Assembly (NCBI GenBank): GCA_028287285.1
Contig: JAQBPY010000142.1
Coordinates: 1-58,063, forward strand
Direction of reading: 5' to 3'
Source: Gemmatimonadota bacterium
GTDB lineage: Bacteria > Gemmatimonadota > Gemmatimonadetes > Gemmatimonadales > Gemmatimonadaceae
Length of the DNA: 58,063 nt
The notes under the pieces were generated by a model. The model was not told the DNA's origin. It made no database searches and saw nothing but the letters and a program-made list of their open reading frames with translations. Position numbers and translations under genes: made by a program. Shown one piece after another: positions 47,998 to 55,495 of the stretch; within the stretch, counting starts at the first letter, position 1; every line of letters starts with the position of its first letter.

Positions 47998-50720
47998 GTC
48001 TGCTCGTTACCGCCGAGTATCTCCAGACGCGCAGTGCCGTTGCCCTTGATTCACTTTCCGCCCTGACCGCCGGGCTGCGCAGCGAGCTCACGCCGCTGCT
48101 GGAGCTTGCCGCGCTTGGCGCCGAGCTGCCGGTGGTTCCGCGCGAGAAAGCGCTGCTCAGCCGGTCGGGCGGACGATGTACCATCGACGGTGCACTGCTT
48201 CGCTTCGACCCGTTCGATCCGCGGCATGTGTGCCCGGTGTGCAATCGCGAATATGCCGGCGGGCTGCACGATCGGTTTCGCCTGTACTGGTATCAGCTGT
48301 GGCTCGCTGAACGGGTCGTCCACGCCGCGCTGCTGGGCGTCCTGACCAACGACGAATCCTGTCGCGATGGCGCTGCCGCATTGCTCAACCAGATATCCGA
48401 GCAATATCTGCGCTATCCCAACGCGGACAACGTGCTGGGTCCATCTCGGCCATTTTTCAGCACGTACCTCGAGTCGATCTGGCTGCTGCAGTTGATGATC
48501 GCACTGGACCTGCTCGAGACGGGAGCGCCCTCCGCGGAGCTTGCGTCGCTTGGGGCTCGAGTTCGTGACCGTCTCATTGCGCCAAGTGCGGCGTTGATCG
48601 GCTCGTTCGACGAAGGCAAGTCCAACCGGCAGGTATGGAACAACGCCGCACTCCTGGCTGCGGCACGGATGCTCGACGATCGGGTCTGCTTCGACAAGGC
48701 ATTGCACGGCAAGAGCGGCCTGCACTCGCACCTTGGCAACGCACTTCTGGCCGACGGAAGCTGGTTCGAGGGCGAGAACTACCACCTGTTTGCGCATCGT
48801 GGCCTGTGGTACGGTGCGATGCTCGCATCGGCGGCAGGCCATCCGCTGCCCACCCTGCTCGAGGATCGTTTTTGTGAGGGATTTGCGGCGCCCTTTCGCA
48901 CACTGCTTCCCGATCTCACGCATCCGTCGCGGCGCGATTCGCAGCATTGCGTGAGCGTGCGGCAACCGCGTTTTGCCGAATCGTGTGAGCTTGGTCTCGC
49001 CCGCCGCGATGACGTGCGTCTCGTGAGCATGCTGGCCCGCCTCTACGATCCGTCCATTCCGCGCCGCGATACCGGACGCCCGTCGTCCTCCGCCGACGTC
49101 GAGCGCAACCTTCCACCTACGGGCCTTGCTCGCAGCGATCTGTCGTGGAGAGCGCTGCTCTGCGCGCGTGAGGCGTTGTCGCTGGTCGCACAGCCCTTCG
49201 TCTCCGATCTGTTGCCCGCACAGGGCCTCGGCATTCTCCGGCGTGACGGCGGCAGGGTTTACGTCTCGCTCGACTATGGACATTCCGGTGGCGGACACGG
49301 TCATCCCGATCGCCTGAACCTCACGCTGATAGACGGAGAGCATCGCTTCTTCGACGATCCGGGCACGGGCTCCTATGTCGATCCCATTCTGCACTGGTAT
49401 CGCAGCACGCTCGCGCACAACGCACCGCTCGTGGATGGACATTCGCAGCCGCGGGTGCACGGCGCGTTGCAGGCGTACGACGACGAGAAGCGCGCCGGAT
49501 GGGTGAGCGCGCACGCACAGCTGGCACCCGATCTCGACGTCCGCCGCACCATCGTGGTGCTCGATCACTACATCGTGGACGAGCTGCGCTGGCACGGCAG
49601 CGACTCGCACGAAGTGGCGCTCCCTTTCCACGGCGTTCACCTCGTCACGGAGGGCGCGGTTCCGGCGCCGATGGATGGCGGTGGTGGTCACGAGGATGGC
49701 TTTGAGTTCCTGGCCGATACCGCGCGCCTCACCCTCGCCAAGGGCGAGCAGTTCGAGATGATCGGGCAGGGCAGGGGGGGCGAGCGGCTGCGCGGACGTA
49801 CCGTGGCACCAGCAGGAGCAACCGTATGGTCTGCCACTGCCCCCGCGCCGCCCGGATCACCGGGCCGCGATCCATTGGTTCTCGTCCGCAAGTCGTCACG
49901 TAACGGCACCTACATTACCGTATGGAGCTGGACGGATGCTGTTGCATCCATCGAGCGCGACGGCGACGAAATTCTCGTGGAGCTCCGCGACGGTGCTCGT
50001 CATCGCCACAGCCGTCGCACCCACGGCTGGTGCATCGAAGCCATTCATGCCGGTGTGCGGGATGTCATCGACCTCCGCGGCACCGTGCCGCGCGGTTCCG
50101 ATATCGCCCCACGTCTCACCCCCGTTTCGGGAACGCATTGGGTCGTTCCTGCGGCCTCCACGTTGCCTGCGACCTTCGAGCTCGGTGAGCACCACTATCG
50201 CCGGTCGGAGTTCACCTGGCAGGGCGCAGGTGCACCACGCGCCACCGTCACCGTGTCTCGGCCCACACCAGGAAAGGTGTTCGTCGAAATCGACGTGCCT
50301 GCATCGCACCGGCTCTTCGTGCCGCTCACGACGGAGAACCAGCTCGACAATGAGCCCGCATCCATCAATGGCGACAGTGTGCAGCTGTACGCCATGGCCG
50401 GCGCGCGCACGGCCGGCGTGTTGCTCGTGCCCGACGGCGCGCACCTCAGCATGCGTCCCATTGCTGGATGGACGAATGACCTTGCCGTCGACGCGCGCTG
50501 GCGCATGACGTCCGAGGGTTATCACGTGGAAGCCACGCTGCACATCGATGGACGCACCCCCGAATTCGCCCTCGACGTCCTCGTCAACGAGGTCGTCCCT
50601 GGGCGAGCTCGGCGGCGTGGACAGCTGGTGCTGTCCGGCGGCGAGGGAGAATTCGTCTATCTTCGTGGAGACCGTCATGATCCCGCACGATTGATTCGTT
50701 TCGCCCTCGTGAATGTCTGA
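47994..50720 (+). CDS. Heparinase II/III-like polysaccharide lyase
   Basis: A 908-residue protein. GTG at 47994 overlaps the preceding stop (GTGA). An N-terminal alpha/alpha toroid (RFRLYWYQLWLAERVVHAAL, YLESIWLLQLMIALDLLETG) carries a Cys pair (CPVCNREYAGG). The core motif GHSGGGHGHPDRLNLTLID, then GTGSYVDPILHWYRSTLAHN, is characteristic of heparinase II/III proteins, which eliminate uronic-acid-containing polysaccharides. C-terminal beta domains follow. No signal peptide is clear, so location is uncertain. Its coupling to the binding lipoprotein suggests uptake and breakdown of acidic glycans. Confidence 0.88.
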   Translation: MSLLVTAEYLQTRSAVALDSLSALTAGLRSELTPLLELAALGAELPVVPREKALLSRSGGRCTIDGALLRFDPFDPRHVCPVCNREYAGGLHDRFRLYWYQLWLAERVVHAALLGVLTNDESCRDGAAALLNQISEQYLRYPNADNVLGPSRPFFSTYLESIWLLQLMIALDLLETGAPSAELASLGARVRDRLIAPSAALIGSFDEGKSNRQVWNNAALLAAARMLDDRVCFDKALHGKSGLHSHLGNALLADGSWFEGENYHLFAHRGLWYGAMLASAAGHPLPTLLEDRFCEGFAAPFRTLLPDLTHPSRRDSQHCVSVRQPRFAESCELGLARRDDVRLVSMLARLYDPSIPRRDTGRPSSSADVERNLPPTGLARSDLSWRALLCAREALSLVAQPFVSDLLPAQGLGILRRDGGRVYVSLDYGHSGGGHGHPDRLNLTLIDGEHRFFDDPGTGSYVDPILHWYRSTLAHNAPLVDGHSQPRVHGALQAYDDEKRAGWVSAHAQLAPDLDVRRTIVVLDHYIVDELRWHGSDSHEVALPFHGVHLVTEGAVPAPMDGGGGHEDGFEFLADTARLTLAKGEQFEMIGQGRGGERLRGRTVAPAGATVWSATAPAPPGSPGRDPLVLVRKSSRNGTYITVWSWTDAVASIERDGDEILVELRDGARHRHSRRTHGWCIEAIHAGVRDVIDLRGTVPRGSDIAPRLTPVSGTHWVVPAASTLPATFELGEHHYRRSEFTWQGAGAPRATVTVSRPTPGKVFVEIDVPASHRLFVPLTTENQLDNEPASINGDSVQLYAMAGARTAGVLLVPDGAHLSMRPIAGWTNDLAVDARWRMTSEGYHVEATLHIDGRTPEFALDVLVNEVVPGRARRRGQLVLSGGEGEFVYLRGDRHDPARLIRFALVNV

Positions 50721-51537
50721 ATCCCGTCTCTCACGGATTTCCGTCGTCCTGTTCGAGCCGCAGAACCCCATCAACATCGGCGCCACCGTGCGCGCGATGA
50801 AGAACATGGGGTGCTCGTCGCTGCGGCTGGTTCGGCCATGCGCCTATGATCCCGTGCGCCTCGAGGGCATTGCGCACGACACGTGGGACATCATTCACGG
50901 TATCCAGCACTTCGGTGATTTCGACTCGGCCGTCGCCGACTGCGTTCGTCTCGTCGGCTTTACCGCACGTCGTCGCGCTGCCAAGTGGAGGATCCTCGAT
51001 CCCAGGCAGGCCGCCGAGGACGCGCTCGCCTACACCGACGCCGGACGGGTAGGCATCGTGTTTGGCCGCGAAGACCATGGCCTGCCCAATGAAGTGCTCG
51101 ATCGCCTGCACGCAGCGGTCACGATTCCGACCACCACGCACGCGTCACTCAATCTTGCGCAGGCCGTGTTGATCGCATTGTACGAGCTGCACCTCGCCGC
51201 CGGCGACGCCACCCGCGTCCTCAGGGGCCCGCGCAAGGAGGCGCCGCCCGCAACGGCCGATTTGTTCGAGCGCTATTTCGGCGAAATTCAGCACATGCTG
51301 GATTCCGTGCAATTCTTCAAGACGCGGTATCCCGAGCACATCATGCGCTCCATTCGGGCCATCACCTATCGTTCCGAGCCCGACGACCGCGAGCTGTCCC
51401 TGCTGCGCGCCATGGCCCTGGAGGTCGTCCGTTTTCTCGAGCGTACCGGCAAGGTCGAGCGTACCATTTCCGATGATGTCTCTCCTCGTCCCCCGCGCCA
51501 CGTAACCGGTCGCGATACGAGCCGCGAAAAGTTGTAA
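50713..51537 (+). CDS. SPOUT-family RNA methyltransferase (TrmH/TrmJ type)
   Basis: A 274-residue SPOUT enzyme. Knot motifs: VLFEPQNPINIGATVRAMKN with the Arg, GRVGIVFGREDHGLPNE, and IPTTTHASLNLAQAVLIALY. These bind SAM through the knot. The C-terminal ~100 residues are a helical extension as in TrmJ, which 2'-O-methylates tRNA position 32, but LasT-like or rRNA targets are possible. ATG 50713 overlaps the lyase stop by 8 bases. Confidence 0.85.
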   Translation: MSESRLSRISVVLFEPQNPINIGATVRAMKNMGCSSLRLVRPCAYDPVRLEGIAHDTWDIIHGIQHFGDFDSAVADCVRLVGFTARRRAAKWRILDPRQAAEDALAYTDAGRVGIVFGREDHGLPNEVLDRLHAAVTIPTTTHASLNLAQAVLIALYELHLAAGDATRVLRGPRKEAPPATADLFERYFGEIQHMLDSVQFFKTRYPEHIMRSIRAITYRSEPDDRELSLLRAMALEVVRFLERTGKVERTISDDVSPRPPRHVTGRDTSREKL

Positions 51538-51551
51538 CTACACTTGTAGTT
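51536..51551 (+). terminator. Weak hairpin after the methyltransferase
   Basis: AACTAC and GTAGTT pair around ACTT, starting within the stop codon region and followed by TTTG. The stem is short and AT-rich, so termination is only possible, not likely. It precedes the repeat at 51575. Confidence 0.3.
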
Positions 51552-51574
51552 TTGCCGGTCGTGGTTGAACTGTT

Positions 51575-51625
51575 GTCGTCCTGAGCAACTTTTGTCGTCC
51601 TGAGCTGAAGCGAAGGACCTGCTTT
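51575..51625. repeat. Interspersed repeat, second copy
   Basis: GTCGTCCTGAGC appears twice (51575-51586 and 51594-51605) and continues as TGAAGCGAAGGACCTGCTTTT, matching the right arm of the inverted repeat at 30439-30466. It lies 22 bases before the ATG of the aminotransferase gene, so it may form part of the leader. Confidence 0.7.
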
Positions 51626-51646
51626 TCACGAGGATAGAAATAAGCG

Positions 51647-52966
51647 ATGGCATTCAAGAGTTTTTTCGGCCGCGGCCGCGACGAGGCCCCCACGCCTTCC
51701 ATAGAAGAGCCGGATGACGTCGGCGCAGCCGACGACCTCGACATCGTCACCGAGCCCGAAGTGGCACCCCAGCGCACCTGGCAAGACCGCGCCGAGCTCG
51801 TCTTGCCAACCGGCGCATCCACCGGAAGCAAACGCGCAGCCGCCCTCTACGCCGAATCCGCCGCCGACGACCTCCCAACGCACTTTGCCTCGGCGGTGGG
51901 CGCTATGCTCACCGACGCCAACGGATTCCAGTACTACGACTGCACCATGGCACTCGGTGCGGTCGCACTTGGCTACGCCGAGCCGCGCGTCACGCAGGCG
52001 GTGATCGAAGCCGCGCAGCAGGGTAATGTTGCCGGCCTTTCCAACTGGCGCGAAGTCGAAGTCGCCGAACGTCTCTGCGCGATGATCCCGTGCGCCGAAC
52101 GTGCGCAATTGCTCAAGTCCGGCGCCGAAGCCGTCTCCGCGGCCATCAGGCTCGCCCGCGCGTATACGGGACGCGAGCACATCATCGCCTGCGGCTACTT
52201 CGGGTGGCATGATTGGGCATCAAACGCACCCGGCGTTCCCGCGAGCACCAAAGCCCTCGTGACGCGCGTGCCGTTCGACGACATCGCGGCCCTCGAAGCG
52301 GCCGTCACCAACGCCGGCACCGCCCTTGCCGCCATCGTGCTGGAGCCCGTTGTCGAACGCGCGCCGTCGCAGGCATGGCTGGAGCGGGCGCGCGCCTTGT
52401 GCGACGCGAGCGGCAGCATCCTCGTCTTTGACGAGTTGAAGACAGGATTTCGCGTTGCCCCAGGCGGATATCAGGAAGTCTGCCGCGTTACGCCGGATCT
52501 TGCCGCCTTTGGCAAGGCCATGGCCAACGGATATCCACTCGCCGCAGTGGTGGGACGCGAGGCCATCATGAACGCAGCGCGCGATTCGTGGATCTCCTCC
52601 ACGCTCGCAAGTGAATCAACGGCGCTCGCCGCCGCACTCGCCGTGTTCGACTGGCACGACGAAGCCGACATCTGCGCCACACTCGCCGACACCGGACGCG
52701 AAATGCGTGCGGCCGTGGAGCGAGGCATGGCCGCCAGCGGTATCACCGGCGTATCCATCCACGGCCTCGACCAGATGTGGATGATGCAGTGGTCCGATCC
52801 GCTGCACGAGTCGCGCTTTATCGCCGAAGCCATGCGCGAAGGCGTGCTCTTCAAGCGCGGCGCGTACAACTACTCCGCTATTGCGCACGACGAATCCGTG
52901 ATCCTCGAGATCGAGCGCGCCGCCAGTGCCGCGTTCGTCTCGTTACGCGAGGACAACCAGGCGTGA
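51647..52966 (+). CDS. Class III aminotransferase (glutamate-1-semialdehyde aminomutase-like)
   Basis: A 439-residue PLP enzyme. The N-terminal ~65 residues are an acidic, disordered extension (PSIEEPDDVGAADDLDIV). The catalytic part follows: DANGFQYYDCTMALGAVALG, LLKSGAEAVSAAIRLARAYT, GYFGWHDWAS, ILVFDELKTGFRVAPGG with the Asp, and the Schiff-base Lys in AAFGKAMANGYPLAAVV. It resembles GSA aminomutase and sugar- or amino-acid-aminotransferases in the same family. Overlaps the next gene (GTGA), so it probably acts with the two amidohydrolases downstream. Confidence 0.88.
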   Translation: MAFKSFFGRGRDEAPTPSIEEPDDVGAADDLDIVTEPEVAPQRTWQDRAELVLPTGASTGSKRAAALYAESAADDLPTHFASAVGAMLTDANGFQYYDCTMALGAVALGYAEPRVTQAVIEAAQQGNVAGLSNWREVEVAERLCAMIPCAERAQLLKSGAEAVSAAIRLARAYTGREHIIACGYFGWHDWASNAPGVPASTKALVTRVPFDDIAALEAAVTNAGTALAAIVLEPVVERAPSQAWLERARALCDASGSILVFDELKTGFRVAPGGYQEVCRVTPDLAAFGKAMANGYPLAAVVGREAIMNAARDSWISSTLASESTALAAALAVFDWHDEADICATLADTGREMRAAVERGMAASGITGVSIHGLDQMWMMQWSDPLHESRFIAEAMREGVLFKRGAYNYSAIAHDESVILEIERAASAAFVSLREDNQA

Positions 52967-53808
52967 CCGCGGGTGCGCCACTCGGCGGCACCGCTCCACT
53001 CATCGATGCGCATGCGCACTTCTATCATGCACACGCCGGCCGGTCCGACTGGCAGCGTGTCAACGACGCACGGTTTCGCGCGGGCGCTCGCATTGGCGTG
53101 ACTTACCACGTGGCCAGCGTGCTCGGCTCGTACGGCCACACCTCGCCCACGTATTTTCCGTCGCCGGAAGACGCATCGCGCGGCAACGATGCAATGGCTG
53201 ACATCGCCGGCGCGAATGCAGAGACCGTACGCTGGTACGTCACCGTCAATCCGAACCATGCGCAGCATGCGCTCGCGGAAATTGCACGCGGTGTGGCAAG
53301 GGGATGTGCCGGCATCAAGCTCCTCGCCAGTCGTCGCGCGGACGACGCGCTCAACGACGCCATCTGCGAGCGTGCCGCGGCGCACCATCTTCCCATCCTG
53401 CATCACATCTGGCAGCATCGCACCCGCGAGTGGCCCAACCAGGAAATCTCCGACGGTATCGATCTGGGCCGGCTCGCGACGCGTCACTCCAACGTGAATT
53501 TCGTCCTCGCGCACATAGGCGGTGGCGGAGATTGGGCGCACACACTTCCCGCCGTGCGCGACCTGGCCAACGTCTATCCGGATCTCTCCGGCAGCGGCGT
53601 CGATCGCGGTATGCTCGATGCCGCCATCGATGCACTGGGTGCGGAGCGCCTGCTGTGGGCGTGCGACCTCACCATGGAAACGGGCCTCGCCAAGCTTCGC
53701 GCGCTCGACGTGGTTGGGTTGAGCGCTGACGAGGTCTCCGACATTCGCTGGAGAAACGCCGCGCGCATTTTTCCGCCGCACACGTTTCCGCGATGTGAGG
53801 ACGCATGA
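52963..53808 (+). CDS. Amidohydrolase (TIM-barrel, metal site intact)
   Basis: A 281-residue amidohydrolase-2-type enzyme. Metal ligands: LIDAHAHFYHAHAG (HxH), ILHHIWQHRT, NVNFVLAHIGGGGDWAHT (His), and LLWACDLTMETG (Asp). GTG 52963 overlaps the aminotransferase stop. Cytoplasmic by lack of a signal peptide. Substrate unknown; family members hydrolyse or decarboxylate cyclic amides and acids. Confidence 0.85.
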   Translation: MTAGAPLGGTAPLIDAHAHFYHAHAGRSDWQRVNDARFRAGARIGVTYHVASVLGSYGHTSPTYFPSPEDASRGNDAMADIAGANAETVRWYVTVNPNHAQHALAEIARGVARGCAGIKLLASRRADDALNDAICERAAAHHLPILHHIWQHRTREWPNQEISDGIDLGRLATRHSNVNFVLAHIGGGGDWAHTLPAVRDLANVYPDLSGSGVDRGMLDAAIDALGAERLLWACDLTMETGLAKLRALDVVGLSADEVSDIRWRNAARIFPPHTFPRCEDA

Positions 53809-54584
53809 TCGACGTCGCCGCATTCATCGGACCGTATCCCTTCAGGCACCTGCCACATCCGGATCCCGACGTCCTCGCGCGCGTGCTCCAGCGAGAAGGG
53901 CTTTCAGGCGCATGGGTCGGATACCTGCCATCTCCCTGGCAGCGTGACCCCACGCCGGGCAACGAGGCCCTGTTCCAGGCGCTCGGCCCATATCCCACCC
54001 TCAGGTTCGCACCAGTCGTGAGGCCCAATTGGCCTTCGTGGGAACATACGCTGCGGCAATGTGTCGACGCCGGCGCCGCTGCCATTCGCGCCTACCCCAT
54101 GCACTGGGGCCTCGGCCCGCATGATCCCTCGATGCAGGCATTGGCTGGTGCCTGTGGCGAGATCGGCATCCCGCTCGTGTTGATGGTACGGTTCGAGGAC
54201 CTGCGCCAGCGCTCTGCGCTCGACGTCGCCGGAGACCTCACCGCAGCCCACATTCGTGCGCTCGCTCGTTCCGGCAACGCAAAGCTCGTGGTGACCGGTG
54301 CGGGCCGCGAGTTGCTCGAGGAAACACATTGGGGGCTCACGCCTGCCGAACAAGCGCGCGTGCACTGGGACTTCGCGTGGATCTGGGGACCTCCGGAAGA
54401 TCACTTCGCGCACCTCATTCGAACCATCGGCGCGGAGCGCTTCGTCTATGGTACGCACTGGCCATTGCGCCTCACGCAGAATGCGCGCGCAAATCTCGAT
54501 CTGCTCCCCGACGAGCTACGCAATGCATCGATCACCGACGCGGAGTCGCTGGCGACACCGCGTGTCGGGAAAACACTGACATGA
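53805..54584 (+). CDS. Amidohydrolase-like protein lacking metal ligands
   Basis: A 259-residue relative of the previous protein. It begins MIDVAAFIGPYPFRHLPHPD, where the family HxH would be, and the usual GSD near the end is FVYGTHWPLRL, so the metal site appears lost; GAGRELLEETHWGL and WIWGPPEDHF keep the barrel. It may be a regulatory or structural partner in a complex. ATG 53805 overlaps the previous stop (ATGA). Confidence 0.78.
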   Translation: MIDVAAFIGPYPFRHLPHPDPDVLARVLQREGLSGAWVGYLPSPWQRDPTPGNEALFQALGPYPTLRFAPVVRPNWPSWEHTLRQCVDAGAAAIRAYPMHWGLGPHDPSMQALAGACGEIGIPLVLMVRFEDLRQRSALDVAGDLTAAHIRALARSGNAKLVVTGAGRELLEETHWGLTPAEQARVHWDFAWIWGPPEDHFAHLIRTIGAERFVYGTHWPLRLTQNARANLDLLPDELRNASITDAESLATPRVGKTLT

Positions 54585-54646
54585 TTCACGCATCCAGTAC
54601 CTTGCTTCTTCACCCGCCCCCGACCAAATTCACCGGCGGTAAGTGG

Positions 54647-54668
54647 GCTTGTGAATTCGTTCACAAGC
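54647..54668 (+). terminator. Stem-loop with TTCG tetraloop before the act operon
   Basis: Arms GCTTGTGAA and TTCACAAGC pair perfectly (9 bp) around TTCG, an especially stable loop in RNA. A T5 run lies ~14 bases after the stem, so it could be a terminator of the preceding operon or a structured leader for actA, which starts 35 bases later. Confidence 0.5.
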
Positions 54669-54702
54669 ACCTGACTCCCCGTTTTTCCTCGACCCCATCG
54701 CG

Positions 54703-55473
54703 ATGACGCAGCGAAGGAAGTGGACCGCGATCCCAGGATTGTTCCTGCTGGCGATCGGTGCTGTCGTACTCTCGGCCTATAGCGGCGCCTCGTCGTCGCA
54801 GGGCAATGGACCGGAACAGCCCATCAAGTTTCCCCATCCCAAACACGCCGGCTCGGTGGCCAAGGGTGGACTGGGGCTGAACTGCCTCTACTGCCACAAC
54901 AACGCCAACAAGTCCGCAGACGTGGGCATGCCCGCCGTGAACACCTGCATGGGCTGTCATGCCTCGGTCACGGGTACGACAGAGCAGGGCAAGGCCGAGA
55001 TCAAGAAGATCGTGCAGTATGCAGATTATGCCGGCATGGGCAAGAACGCGAAGCCCATTCCGTGGGTGCGCATCCACAAGGTGCCCGAGTACGTCCATTT
55101 CCCGCACGTGCGTCACGTGAATGCCGGCGTCACCTGCCAGTCCTGTCACGGACCGGTGCAGGACATGACCAAGGTCTATCAGTACTCGTCGCTCAACATG
55201 GGGTGGTGCGTCAACTGCCACGTCAACGGCTACGATCCCAAGGAAGGCCAGAAGGCCGCGGGATACGACAGCGTTCCACCCGCGCACTATTCGGGCGGCG
55301 TTCCGTACGGCACACCCGGCTCCTTTGCCGGCATCATGACGACGGGCGCCACGAAGCCGACGTCCGCCAGCGATTCACCAGCTCAGGCGCCCGGTGCCCC
55401 ATCAACCGCCGCCACGACGCCGTCCTCGGAGCGCCGACGCGCCCGATATGACTGCGCCGCATGTCACTACTAG
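54703..55473 (+). CDS. actA: Alternative complex III pentaheme cytochrome ActA
   Basis: A 256-residue multiheme cytochrome. N-terminal helix (AIPGLFLLAIGAVVLSAYSG) acts as signal or anchor. Five CxxCH sites: CLYCH, CMGCH, CQSCH, CVNCH and CAACH at the very C-terminus. Extra His residues (HPKHAGSV, HFPHVRHVN) can be axial ligands. A Thr/Ser/Pro linker (ATKPTSASDSPAQAPG) separates the last heme. Alternative complex III oxidises quinol and passes electrons to cytochrome c or oxidase; ActA is its heme subunit, outside the cytoplasmic membrane. The next gene encodes ActB. Confidence 0.92.
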   Translation: MTQRRKWTAIPGLFLLAIGAVVLSAYSGASSSQGNGPEQPIKFPHPKHAGSVAKGGLGLNCLYCHNNANKSADVGMPAVNTCMGCHASVTGTTEQGKAEIKKIVQYADYAGMGKNAKPIPWVRIHKVPEYVHFPHVRHVNAGVTCQSCHGPVQDMTKVYQYSSLNMGWCVNCHVNGYDPKEGQKAAGYDSVPPAHYSGGVPYGTPGSFAGIMTTGATKPTSASDSPAQAPGAPSTAATTPSSERRRARYDCAACHY

Positions 55474-55495
55474 ATCGCCTGAGGACGAGCCGCAC

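Noticed and set aside
48051-49691. Minus-strand 546-codon frame opposite the lyase
   Set aside because: No motifs; opposite an intact heparinase-type gene.
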